From Mesotaenium endlicherianum (Eukaryota; Streptophyta; Zygnematophyceae; Zygnematales; Mesotaeniaceae): a stretch of DNA of 46,001 bases. Shown piece after piece: positions 29,793 to 40,915 of the stretch. The translations under genes were made by a program, and so were the position numbers. Numbering within the stretch: position 1 is the stretch's first letter; each line of letters starts with the position of its first letter. The notes beneath the pieces are model-generated. The model was not told the origin of the DNA, ran no database searches, and saw nothing but the letters and a program-made list of their open reading frames with translations. The stretch is taken from assembly GCA_009602735.1 (NCBI GenBank), contig WELA01008541.1:185659-231659 (forward strand). The letters run 5' to 3'.

Positions 29793-32245
29793 CGCCCGCG
29801 TGCTTCCGTTGGCTATTTTCTGTTTTGTGATTGATCATTCGTGCGCTCTTCTTGAAATTTGCCATGATTGGAGCTTGTTATGTAATATAGAGGGATACAT
29901 CATCAAACTGCTCACAGTTGTTGTGCCCCATCCATCCTCCCTCTTGCGGGCATCCTTGCCGTAACTTGGTCCTTTGTTATTCTTGTGCCAAAGAGATGAT
30001 CATACATGCCCAAGTTGCTCGCTGCTTGACATGCCTGTTGTGATTGTGTTTTGCAGCTATGGAGAAACTTTCCCTGTCTCACAGGAGGCGCTTGACCCCA
30101 ACTTCATTCTTCCCATTGGTAAAGCAAAGGTACAGACTCGGCTCCATTCAGACCGGCGCCACATCACCCCCCACATTGATGGCTAGGATTGTCGTGACGT
30201 GTCTGAGTGCAGAAGGGTCGTCTTTTCTGTCTGGAATCTCCCACACAGTGGTGTGCGTACACTCTCAAAGGCCCTCGTGAGGGGGTACAGAAAGCTGGGG
30301 TCACATACTGCTTGCTGGTCTTGTACCCCTTAGCATATCCTTTTGCGTGTGCGGATATGTGTGTATCGTTTTCAGAGCCTGCATACGTTACGGATGGTTG
30401 CCTGCCGAGCTTTTGCAATGGGGAGGTGCTCGTGCCATGTGGCAGGACGCTTTGATAAGGAGTGCCCGCACCTGTGTGCTTGTGTGCGCAGATTGAGAGG
30501 GAAGGCACCGATGTCACGCTCGTGTCCTACTCGAAGACTGTCGGCTACTGCCTCAAGGTATGTTTGCTGCAGCACAGCTACTCCCCACAGCAACCTGGCT
30601 CTGTAGAGCAGGTTCTCCCCCTTAAACTGTATGTTGCTTTGTGTGTGAGCGCATCATCAGTCTGGTCACACGCACCTCGGCTGCTGCTGCCCAACTTTAT
30701 GCTGATTACGCTTGACGATTGCCGACGGCTGCCAAGCTGCTCTGGCGCTGTTATGGAGTAAGGTGTTTGTATTAGGGATTGAAAAATTATGGATTGTTAG
30801 GGAACATGCCTGCATGATGCATCCCTCGCTTCTGGTGCGTGGTAGTGACCCCAATAATGTGAGTCTACATGCGCGTGTGTTTTTGTCTGAGGGGGCTGCA
30901 GGCAGCAGAGGAGCTAGCCAAGGAGGGCATCAGTGCCGAGGTGAGCGCACGCCCTCCATCTCACGGGCAAACCCATCCCTCTCATGCCTTTGGTTACTCA
31001 TAGCTTTTCCTCGCTCAGAGCCGTTGCAATGCCTAATGATGAGACGATGTCCATCGTATGCTTCATAGTCGTAGAAGTCAATGCTAGAGAGCATGCAAGC
31101 ACAATCAACAATTTTTTCTTTAGCAGGGCACTCGTTGTTTGCTGCTTGCTGTTTGCTGTTTGCCTCTTGAAGAAGTGTACACTTGTTCGTCCGAGTCTGT
31201 ACACTTAATCGTCCGAGTTTTATTCATGCGTTGGTGGGGTCGGTGCTGCAGGTGCTGAACTTGAGGAGTATCCGGCCCCTGGACCGCGCTGCCATCAACG
31301 CGTCCGTGCGCAAGACGTCCCGACTGGTGACTGTTGAGGAGGGCTGGCCTCAGCACGGCATCGGTGCCGAGATCTGGTCTGTCTTCTCACTTACCCTCTG
31401 CATCCTCTGACCCCTTCCGTTCTCACCCGATCCTTGATTGCCTCCGCAGGCCTGCCTCTTTGCGCTCTCAAACCACCGCCTCCTGCAATGCCATCTTCAT
31501 TGCCGTCACCACACGCCTCCAGCCATTTAATAGTTATTCTAATCTTTGCAGCAAAGAGATGCTGCCGTTAAGTTTCTGTGGATGAGCTCTTTCTCCGAGA
31601 ACTTGCCTGATTATTGCCCTTGTATTCCTCTCCTACTCAACCCAGTCACCTTTCATTTCTCTGAGCCTACCGTCAATCAATGTTTGTTCTTGCCAAGCTC
31701 GAGGTGGGCATTCAGCTTCTCCTTGACCTGCTGGCAAGGTGCTTATAGTAGCCGGAGCTTGTGTGGATGGTTCCGATGCCAATGCAGCACGAGCGTAGTT
31801 GAGGACAGCTTCGAGTACTTGGACGCGCCCGTAGAGCGTATTGCTGGCGCTGACATCCCCATGCCCTATGCCGCCAACTTGGAACGCTTGGCTCTTCCGC
31901 AGGTACTTGACCTGTCTTCCTTAGCAAACGTTGCAAGACAAAATGTTATATAACTCATTCTTGCATATGCGTGACACAACACAGATCATTATTTTGTGCA
32001 TTTTGGCCCTTCTTTGTACGTACTTTCCTCTTCTGCACGTTCTTTTCTCTCCTGCGACACAAGCCACTGGTTTTGGTTTCAAGACATGTTGCTCGTGGCG
32101 TGCATGCTTGCCATGCGGTGGCTGTGCATGCGAATGTGCTGTGTTTTCTGATTTTACGCTCAAATACTATTGGCAGATTGAGGACATCGTCCGCGCCGCT
32201 AAGCGAGCCTGTTACCGCACATCTCCCAAGCAAGCAGCAGCTTGA
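26532..32245 (+). CDS. PDHB: Pyruvate dehydrogenase E1 component subunit beta, mitochondrial
   Basis: E1 beta pairs with E1 alpha in the ThDP-dependent decarboxylation of pyruvate in the mitochondrial matrix. Fourteen exons: 26532-26591, 26787-26870, 26997-27077, 27289-27315, 27467-27529, 27867-27953, 28243-28368, 28918-29051, 30057-30129, 30492-30557, 30902-30940, 31252-31376, 31788-31902, 32177-32245 (stop TGA); 1149 nt, 382 residues. A presequence ([20 protein letters not shown]) is followed by [122 protein letters not shown] and [20 protein letters not shown]. Exon 4 is a 27-nt microexon (nine residues). The N run lies in intron 8; exons 8 and 9 join in phase with no residues missing. Exon 8 is markedly G/C-ending. 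The start Met is the only one giving a mitochondrial presequence. Confidence 0.96.
29076..29163 (+). repeat. (CT)n microsatellite, left of the gap
   Basis: A TCTCTC run starts about 25 bases inside PDHB intron 8 and continues into the N run. Confidence 0.97.
29164..29715. other. Assembly gap (552 N)
   Basis: Unknown bases are flanked on both sides by pure CT repeat inside PDHB intron 8. The gap is probably repeat sequence that could not be assembled, and its true length is unknown. Confidence 0.99.
29716..29790 (+). repeat. (CT)n microsatellite, right of the gap
   Basis: About 37 CT units continue the repeat on the right side of the gap. Long open frames here are repeat artefacts. Confidence 0.97.
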
Positions 32246-33224
32246 GTATAATCTGCAGCTTCGTCAGTGCATCTGGCCTTAGTGGAAAGTGGATAGGTAC
32301 GCCTAGAGCCCATGTGATGCTCATGGTCTCCTTCTGCTATCTTGGCCAAATAAATTGCAAGTCACAGCTAGCTACCATGTATTTGCTACAAATGCTGCAA
32401 TCAGGTACATAGGGCTTGCGTTAGATATGCTTGGCACTAGGAGGCTTTATTTTGTGACCATCATGCCTGGTTTAGCTAGCTGCTTAGAGCAAGGTTGGAT
32501 CTTGGGGCATCTCTTTTTCTCATCGTATGCTTTGTCAAGGATATCGCCCTTCGCCAGTCTAGTGCTTTTGAAATTTTCTTGCCCTCGTAAAATATTGGTT
32601 CCACTTAGAATCTTTTATGTAAAACACTGAGGTTTCTAGTCTCATAGTCCTGCCAAGAGTTGAAAGAGTTGCCGACCCCTTAGTGGGCTTAAATTCACCT
32701 TATCTCACATGGAGTTGTTGATAGAGCGTGATGTCCAGTGCTTGAGGTCTTTCAGATGAGTAATTTCCTTATTTGAGCTTCTTATCTGTGGTGACTAATC
32801 AACACTCACTTATCAATCTTGCCGCATGGTCATGTGCCTAGTATGAAAGCTAAAATGCCAAGGTGCAGTTTATGCAAATTTGCCCCTTCTTATGGAAAAA
32901 GTGAAGCACAAAGCATTGTAAGAGGTTGTCTGTGATTTAAGAACCTTGATTGAGTATTTTGTTCCGATGAGTGAGTAGCATGCTGTAGGCCTTTAGAGGT
33001 TGCAGAAGCACATGAGTGTGTCAGATCTGAAGTTGCCATACCGGTCGTGAAGGGAGTAACTCATCACTTAACACGAACATGTGATAGCTAGTGAAAGCTT
33101 ACCTAATATCGCACCTTTTACTGCAGCTAGCTTCGTACGGAGCTTGAAGAATTACATTGTAAGGCCACTTCTGACGTGACCTCGAGCATTAATTTCGCCC
33201 GATCACCATCAATACTAATCAGCA
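32246..33224. other. Intergenic region after PDHB
   Basis: About 1 kb of A/T-rich sequence without a recognised exon. It holds the PDHB 3' flank and probably part of the phosphomannomutase promoter. The nearest TGTAA (32618) is 373 bases past the stop. Confidence 0.5.
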
Positions 33225-33460
33225 ATGGCCGTGGGTTCGGCTTTCGCCTGGCATACTCGCGCTCTCTGCAGGAAGGGGTACTCTCGTGGTACCTGTGAAG
33301 GGGGGGAGTCTCCAGTGTACTTTCTGCCGCGACGTAAAGTTGGCAGTCACGAGAGTCGGGAGATCAGTGACCGCCATTCACCACCTTCGAGTCCGTCAGC
33401 TGTTTTCAACCACCCTCAACTGCCCTCAACGTCGAACTTCACCTTTTGTAGTATAGCCAG
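33225..33460 (+). CDS. Possible upstream exon giving phosphomannomutase an N-terminal extension
   Basis: An open frame starts at ATG 33225 (MAVGSAFAWHTRALCRKGYS) and is followed at 33461 by the donor GTGAGC after AG. The next strong acceptor is TTCTCTGCAG ending at 34232. Splicing 33460 to 34233 keeps the frame open through 14 complete codons into the Met at 34276. The added head would be about 93 residues, free of acidic residues for its first 20 and rich in Ser, Arg and His, like an organelle presequence. It could equally be a non-coding 5' leader exon that is open by chance. Confidence 0.35.
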
Positions 33461-34275
33461 GTGAGCTGAGGTCGGCCAAAGATTGCTAGTGTTTCCAACA
33501 GACGAAGGGCAGTGTCCATAGCGGAATGAACAAATTTGTCATCGGAACACCACGTACTATAGGATCCTTTCGAAATCTGGCCAATACTTTTTCAACGGTT
33601 CAATGGATCTAATTTGATATATATAGTATTGACATAGGCATACCTTCATCCTGTAATCAGATAAATGAGAATTATTTTTACTCCGACATTTGGGTTCGTC
33701 TTCACAAATCTTCAGCCCATGGTTTTGAGCAGCCTGAAGCGGCCAGAACAATCACAAGCCGCGGTCAAACGCCGGGCATGTCAATTTAAGAGGCAAGTTT
33801 GCAACGTTCTTCCCTGTGACCCTGCGAGGGTGGCAGCTGGTGGCAGCGGTAAAAAGTTTTTAGATTCCGTATGGCTGACTCGACGTTCGTACGTTCCGAA
33901 CGCGTAGACGGACCAGTAGCATGCCAGAAACTGAACTACCGGTAGTTCGGCTTTGGTACCCAGTTCAAAATGGAACCCAGCTGAACAGCAATTGTGCCTA
34001 TCAGCCCCTCCGCAAGCTCCTTCATGCATATAATATGCAAAAGACTTGTTTCACCTACTCTACCAACAAGAGGAGTATATTCTTCGCTTCCATCGTGGTT
34101 TAACATCAGAAGTTCTTCAGCAAACGTCTTGTGCACTTCTTCTCATAAGCCAGCTCTCCCACCAGCATTCACTAACAGTGCCCAGTCCTCGCCAGCTCAG
34201 ATCCCTGTTCATTCACGACAGCTTCTCTGCAGTCGTAAAAATTTTCGCGCTTCTGAACCCCATATAGGAGCTTCA

Positions 34276-37200
34276 ATGGCTAGAAGTCACCCCGGAGTTA
34301 TTGCTCTCTTTGACGTTGATGGCACTCTTACACCAGCTCGAAAGGTCACTCACTTTCTCGAATTGGCTATTGTGAAACACCCGCAGACATCAACTGTTAA
34401 TGCAATGCATGTTGTGAAAACGGGCCCTTTTCTCTTCGACGTGACGTTTCTGGCTGGTGCTAATTAACTTGCAGGAAGCGTCGCCTGAGATGTTGGAATT
34501 TATGCAAGAGCTCCGACAGGTGAGCCGTCATCGATAAGCTTGAAAGAAGTGCTGCTGAAGCTTTACATTCTATTGCTTTTGTCAATGGTCATCACAGGCT
34601 GTCATGAGTACCGCAATTAACATTCATGATTTTTGAACTTTCTGATACAGAGTGTCGCAGTGGGGATAGTTGGAGGTTCTGACCTCAGCAAGATCAGCGA
34701 GCAACTCGGAAAAGATAGTGAGTGGATATAAGATCAAATTGTTCACGTCGTTTTAAGGTCGTATACATATTTTGCCAGATGTGTGATGACATGACTCTAG
34801 TACGAAATATTGGCTTCATCAGGAGACCCTGCATTGTGATTCTAAGACGTTGAACCCCTGAGGACCTCTTGTCTCGGCATGTTAGCTACTTCTCATGGTT
34901 CTGCGCCAGAGAAGCAGGCCTGCTTGACTGTGCTAATCCCCCAGAACTTCTTCAATTTGAATTGTGTCTCTTGCAGCATTGACATCTTATGACTACGTTT
35001 TCTCAGAGAATGGACTTGTAGCTCACAAGCTTGGAAAGCTGATCGCCCAGCAGGTAATTGGGGGCTGGGAAAAGTATCAGCTCTCTTTAGTCAAACAGAA
35101 ATAACCGTCTTTGTTCTCATTTGGCTCTGCCAACTTCAGCACCTCTACAGCATCAATGGCATAACCTCTTTCTTACGCACACGTCACCTATTCCTTGGCA
35201 GGATTTGAAGAAACACCTTGGAGAAGATAAGCTGAAGGTACATTGCCTCAATACAAGGGTGCCTTCTGTTGTCTTTTTAGTATCACATGGTAGCTTCTGT
35301 GAGCTGTGAGCATTGACATTTCATGAGCACAATCTGATTTGCTGCCTATATGTAAATAACATGATATTCTCAACAGGAATTCATAAACTTCACTCTGCAC
35401 TACATTGCCGACCTCGACATACCCATCAAGAGGTATCAGTTCCTATCTCTGCCAGCATGTTGAAATTCAGCTCTGTAGTACGGTGTCATTGCTGCACTAT
35501 GTGGGACTGACTCTTGTGCTCTGGAGGTATATTACAACATATTTTGCAATTGCATTGCGTGGCAGAGGGACTTTTATTGAGTTTCGGAATGGAATGCTGA
35601 ACGTCTCCCCCATAGGCCGTAACTGCAACCAAGTGGAGCGTGATGAGTTTGAGGAGTATGACAAGGTTTGCCAACTTTTCATGTTTGCTCGTCTCTTATT
35701 CTCTCTACTCCTCTTGAACACGTGAACTAGGATCTTGGTTTGAATGAACAGACAGCATTAGTGTCTTCCCTCCCTTTTATGTGTGTAGCATTATATGATC
35801 CAGAAAGTGTGAGTCTACCGCAGGTGGAGTAAATGCAGGCAATTCGTCTTATCCTAAGTTCTCGACTCCTGGTTATATGAAGGGGATATGGGGGTCATTA
35901 ATGTAATACGAGGGAATCTGTAGAGGGTATTTAGATTTAAGAAAGAATGATGCCATGACAGGCAAATGTTGTTATTACTAGTGTCCCTTTTTTGTGAACG
36001 CATAGGTCTGTTGTCCACTTTTTTGTGATCTTTCTTTCTTGTCTTAGCAATTCTTGCTGCATGTGGGCATCATTGCAGCTGTGGCTGAGTTTGTTTTGTG
36101 GCTCGATGGGCACATAAGTGAGGGAGTTGAGGGCAACTTTTTACTTCTTGAAAATTTGTAGGGGATGTGCGTTGACTGCATGCCGCAGAGCCTTGGCTGA
36201 CACATTGTCATATATAGTGTAGCGGCGGTTCTTAACTGATGATTGATCTCTGATATGTGAAATCTTCTTCTTTGACCTGCCTGTAATATAGGCACAAGGC
36301 TATCGCAAGAAGATGGTGGAGGTGTTGAAGGAGAAATTTGCTCATTTCAACCTCAGCTTCTCCATTGGTGGCCAGATCAGCTTCGATGTATGCTTTCTTA
36401 GACTCTGTTGCTGAATTGTAGATGCTTCCTGCTGGTAAAATGAAGTTTATCATGTGGCCAGGTGAAATACATAGTACTGCATGTCTCAAGGAGGTAAGAT
36501 CTGAATAGTAGAAGACCCCCTTCTCTGTCAGAGCTGCTCATGTCCATACATGCTAAAATTCCGCAAGTGAGAGAAGTTGCTAAATCATAGTGCAAGTGTA
36601 ACACGACAACATAGAGGCTGATCAAAAGCTTTGGGGGGGGCGCTGGACGCTGCTAACCTACTGCATTCTTTCTGTGGAGAACATTGCACCTAAACAGAAA
36701 GTGTGAAAACCTGGGCCTGTTCCATGGTACCTCCTCAAGCTTCTCAGCAGCGCATAATGCACAAAGTTATCCTTATCATATTCAGAAGCTGAGGTGAAAT
36801 TGTGGTAGCACATGAAGTCCAGTCATTGAAGACTTTCTTCTGTGTGTTGATCACAGGTCTTTCCACAGGGTTGGGATAAGACCTTCTGTTTGCAATATGT
36901 AGAGGAGGAGTTTCCAACTATCCATTTCTTCGGCGACAAGACATACGTGGTATGTGGCACTTGTACCAAATTTTATGTTTCCTTCTAAAGACCAATCAAG
37001 TTTTTGCATAGTGTAGTGGGATCATTTTGAAGATTAAGAGCTTTCAGGTCGTGGCAATGCACCTGCCGCTGGGGATGTGGGTAAGGACATAGTTCGTGAA
37101 GCATTCTGTGTACAGAGGGATTGGAGGAAATGCATACAAAAATGTAATTGTATTGCTCTTGTAATCAGTAGAGAGAAGTTTTGACAGCTTCGTTGTCCAC

Positions 37201-37584
37201 ACAAATGACGCCTGTAATTATCTTTGTTTGCTGCTTCTTTTTCAGGGCGGAAATGACTACGAAATTTTCACATCTGATAAGACCATTGGTCACACTGGTA
37301 TATCTCCTGAATCTTCATATAGAATCCTGTTTTCGTTGTCATTATCAGTTATTACATTGTTGCAGACTTCCACCATTAGAATCATATAGAGCACTATGGA
37401 GATAATGTAATGGGTACTGGTTTGATGCATCAAAAGCTTCTGATTGTACTCAAGATTGCATTCGAAAGCTGAATGCTGGAGGTGCAGCCAAGAGTTGCCT
37501 ATGTTGACTATTCTTCTTTCTCTTTTTGCAGTCACAAGCCCCGAAGACACCAGAAGCCAGTGCAAAGAGCTCTTCCTATCATGA
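34276..37584 (+). CDS. PMM: Phosphomannomutase
   Basis: PMM interconverts mannose-6-phosphate and mannose-1-phosphate, feeding GDP-mannose for glycosylation and, in plants, ascorbate. It is a cytosolic HAD-superfamily enzyme. Exons: 34276-34344, 34475-34519, 34651-34717, 34977-35053, 35202-35237, 35377-35432, 35566-35665, 36292-36387, 36857-36949, 37246-37297, 37532-37584 (stop TGA); 744 nt, 247 residues, the normal plant length. The HAD nucleophile motif DVDGT is at 13-17 with Asp13 as nucleophile. Then come [43 protein letters not shown] (mannose/phosphate binding), [19 protein letters not shown], and [17 protein letters not shown] (Mg-binding Asp). The start at 34276 gives the standard protein. 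The same frame is also open upstream to 33994, and a spliced upstream exon is possible. TGTAA lies 41 bases past the stop (37625). Confidence 0.96.
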
Positions 37585-38740
37585 GTGTTCGCTCCATCTC
37601 TCAGTCAACATTTATTGAATTTAGTGTAAAGAACCTACCTACATGCTTCTTGTGATTATAATGATGACAGTGTTCATTTTCTTGCCATATTGGCTCACAT
37701 ATCACTTTAGGAGGGTTACGACCCAACTCGATAAGGATTTGCCACTCGGTTAAGGTATCTGTATCTGTGGATATTGCTATAGTGGCTTGTGTTTTGTGGT
37801 AACGTGCCTGTATTCGGAAAGGTGGAAGATTTTCATGAAATTTTGTTTTGTCCCAGCAAGCTCTTTGGGGAATTTTTACCATGTCAGAGGCTCAATTTTT
37901 GGTTGTGTTTAGACAGCCACAACTATGCAAACAAAGGAGTGATGGTAACATCATTGGCCACTGTCTTCCTTGCAATTTATAGCACGTTAAAAGAACAATG
38001 GCCATAACAAACATGTTCCTCTCGGCACAGGCCCAAGTTTGTACTTTTTAACAACTTGTATGTGGTTGGATCAACATAAAGCTCAAGGATGATAATCAAT
38101 CATCGCGTCACTTTAAGCATGGATTTGCACTCCATGCGCGTACTGAAGGCTTTTTTACTTTTAAGTGATAAACATGTCCTAAATGGTTTCTGAATGTAAC
38201 AAAGCATATAAGTATTGATTAGGCACCTACCTCTTGCAACTTAAATATTCTAGGTGGTATCATGCGGTTGTACGTGCATGTGGCAACCTATGCATATAAC
38301 TTGAGCAAAATGTTGGCCCTTACTTACAATTGCAACATTTTAAGTTGCCGTTGAATTTGCAATCAATCTCACTCACCCTAATGTAGCACATCCACACTCA
38401 CATAAATCTAGCGACATGATCATTAACAACTTTGTGCGGTCTAGAATACATCTTGTGTCACACTCTAGTCCCGTAAAAATATAAGCCTGACAATTTGTGT
38501 TCAGTGATTTCGAAAGAAAGAAGAGTATTAAAGGAAGAATAGTAGGAGTAGTGATATGCTACAAAAAGTGCCCGTATTCTCTTCTTGTCTAATGCTCTTT
38601 AATTCCAGCTATTATTTGCAAACGTTTATTGACCGTTACACTACTTCCAAGGGTCACCCACAAGCAAATAGTCTGGCAAAAGGATGGTGAAAACATTAAA
38701 CTTGTGCATTACAAAAGTACCACTTAGAGCATGACAAACA
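37585..38740. other. Gene-free A/T-rich stretch after PMM
   Basis: Contains the PMM 3' flank (TGTAA at 37625-37629) and then A/T-rich sequence in which I recognise nothing. It leads into the retroelement relic. Confidence 0.55.
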
Positions 38741-38741
38741 C

Positions 38742-39440
38742 GTCTAGTACCGAGCCTTGCCATGCCCGATTATGGGCTATCGTATCAGCAAGCAAGCTGC
38801 TTTGGCCAATTACTCACCTTACCATATTTTGTTTGGAAGAAGTTCAGTGGTGCCCATCAGCATGAAACTAGAAGTTGAAGAGGTGAAGAATGAGGTCAGC
38901 TCCGAAGATCGAGCTGTTAAAAGTCATGATGCGCCGAAAGACCTTGTTTGAGCGCTAGTTGCTAGCCGCTCTAAACAACTTGAAGATTGCACAAAAGCGA
39001 GACACAAAACGCTACGTGAAGACATGAGATTGGAGCTATTGGCTACATGTGACGCAGATTTGGGAAGGAAACTTAGTCTATTGGTAGCGGCAGAATAAGG
39101 CGACCATTGACACCAGCTCAAGCGCACTTTTCTTGTGCATCAAGTATGCATTTAGAAATGGTGTGCTGGAACTAGAAGGTTCAGATGGCAAAACTATCCA
39201 AGATTGTGTGCAAAATCATTCATTATGGTGCACAACATTGATCATACCATGAAAATTAAAACTAAGGAGTTGGTGCCAACAACCCTTTGCGCCAGCTGCA
39301 TATAGCTCGTAACTCGACGATCAAGAGGCCATAATGACGTGTGATAAGTGCAACGCTAGATGGCACACATTCTGTATTGGCGGTAAAAAAGTATTGGCAG
39401 GTTGTTGAAAATGCCTCGATTATGGCAAAACTCCTAGCAG
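38742..39440 (+). mobile_element. Decayed Ty3/gypsy-type retrotransposon 3' end (integrase tail and PHD finger)
   Basis: Reading the plus strand through stops and shifts gives, in order, an integrase C-terminal segment near 38742-38870 (MGYRISKQAALANYSPYHIL then FGRSSVVP, the pattern found at the end of gypsy integrase cores); a basic helical stretch after a stop; and, in another frame near 39150-39200, NGVLELEGSDGK, like the small barrel after gypsy integrase. The pattern continues with C-x2-C (CASC, 39288-39299), CDKCNARWHTFC (C-x2-C-x4-H-x2-C, 39340-39375) and C-x2-C (39403-39414). That spacing is the C4HC3 signature of a PHD finger, broken by one frameshift and one in-frame TGA where Trp would be expected. 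No reverse transcriptase or protease is visible. It is non-functional. The family assignment rests on motifs remembered, not on a search. Confidence 0.6.
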
Positions 39441-39504
39441 TAGGAAAGGTGAACAGCAAAAATAGCTTTCAATTGAGGAGCGGACGCTCTAAGTGAAAAG
39501 GAGA

Positions 39505-39830
39505 GGCGTAAGAGAGTTGATGGCACCCAATTATTTTGGAAAAATACGAGTTCTTTGAAAAGAGAAGTATTGAAGTAAGTTTGGTGTGAGAACACCAAAC
39601 CTGTTGATTGATGAACTTGGCATTCGTCTATTAGGTCAAAAAGGAGCAGAGTCAACAGGGCTGACCACCCACCCATACACGTGCGGAGTCGGATTTCAGC
39701 GATCAACTAGGTCGATGACCTACGTGCGAGCAACCGTAAACAGTCGACCAGGCTGAGAACTTACATATAGACAACCTACACATGTGGAGGGGATACCGAC
39801 ACGGATAGGCACGTCAGCTGTGGCAAATGA
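39505..39830 (+). repeat. Diverged direct repeat, copy A (LTR-like)
   Basis: Pairs with copy B about 1.07-1.09 kb downstream. Shared landmarks are CTTGGCATT (39616), GCAGAGTCAACAGG (39646), CTGACCACCCA, GACCAGG, and CGACACGGATAGGCAC (39797). It starts right after the integrase/PHD relic, where a 3' LTR would be expected. Confidence 0.7.
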
Positions 39831-40574
39831 CATTTATGGTTGGTCTGACACGCGCAGTGGAAGTTGCGACAAACCAGTATACAACACCAGGTCCAGCTGA
39901 CATCAACAGACCAAATGAGCTGAAATGTAAGCTAGGACTTATGTGACATTGTCATTCGGATGCATGACGTGTACAGTGAGGAAATTTGACACCTTAGGAT
40001 GGGTGGGAAGGACAAGCCATATCCAATCCGGATGCACTAAGAACGGCATCCTAAGGGCAATGAGGAGCCAGAGAGCCACGCTTTTGTCGACTCGTTTGAC
40101 ATTTGTCTTCTCTTTTGCAATCTAAAATCAGATAGGCTAGCAATCGAGATATTCCTAGATGGGATTGACTCTTTGACAAGCAAAGGTTGGCACATTTGAT
40201 AGGAGAACCTTAGTTTAGACTTAAGACGAGTACGAGGGTGTGCAAAAGAAGCATAAGATGGTGAGTAACTGGTCGGTTTCTAAGTTCTCATAAGTCCCCT
40301 TTGCGAGAAGGAAGTGCTGCAAATTGTACTCTCAATGAAAACTTGAAAAAGGATAGACTCCCAGTGAAAAATTGATGAGTGTCGCTAAAAGCGGAGAAGC
40401 TCTGGCCAACTTGCAATAGGTTGCTATGAATATCAGAGTTTTGCAAGCTTGTACCCCAAGGAAAAGGAAAACAAAAGTTCATGCAATCAACTCTCTCTTG
40501 CAATTGATATCCTGAATTTAAATATTTTGTGGACCCGTTGACATGGGCGAATAACCCGCCTAGAATTAGTAACC

Positions 40575-40915
40575 TTAGAGAGGAGTTGAAGACAATCAAT
40601 TGTTTGCAAGAATAAGAATCCTCCGTGAAGAGAAGTGTGGAAGTAAGCCTAGTGTGAACACTAAGCTTGCTAGCCAAAAAGAATTGGGGGGGGTATATGG
40701 GACTTGGCATTTGCCAGCTAGGTCCATTATGGGGCAGAGTCAACAGGCCTGACCACCCACTGGCACACGCGCAAAGTCAACTCTCAGTTATCAACCAGGT
40801 CAATGGTCCACCTGCGAAGGTAACTGTCTTCAGTTGACCAGGTCGACGACTCACGCAGAGACGACCTACATGCGTGCAGGGAACACCGATACGGATCGGC
40901 ACTGCATTTGTCCTG
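40575..40915 (+). repeat. Diverged direct repeat, copy B (LTR-like)
   Basis: The matching landmarks are CTTGGCATT (40703), GCAGAGTCAACAGG (40734), CTGACCACCCA, GACCAGGTCGACGA and CGATACGGATCGGCAC (40887). Same orientation as copy A. The 745 bases between the copies hold no recognised coding sequence. Confidence 0.7.

Noticed and set aside
28612..29964. Open frames of 312 and 417 codons across the second run of N
   Set aside because: Made of N and CT/GA repeat (Leu-Ser or Arg-Glu dipeptides) inside PDHB intron 8.
40288..40743. 151-codon minus-strand open frame between the LTR-like repeats
   Set aside because: It overlaps repeat copy B, lacks a recognisable domain and has low-information Ser/Phe/Leu content. 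It is more likely chance in repeat DNA.
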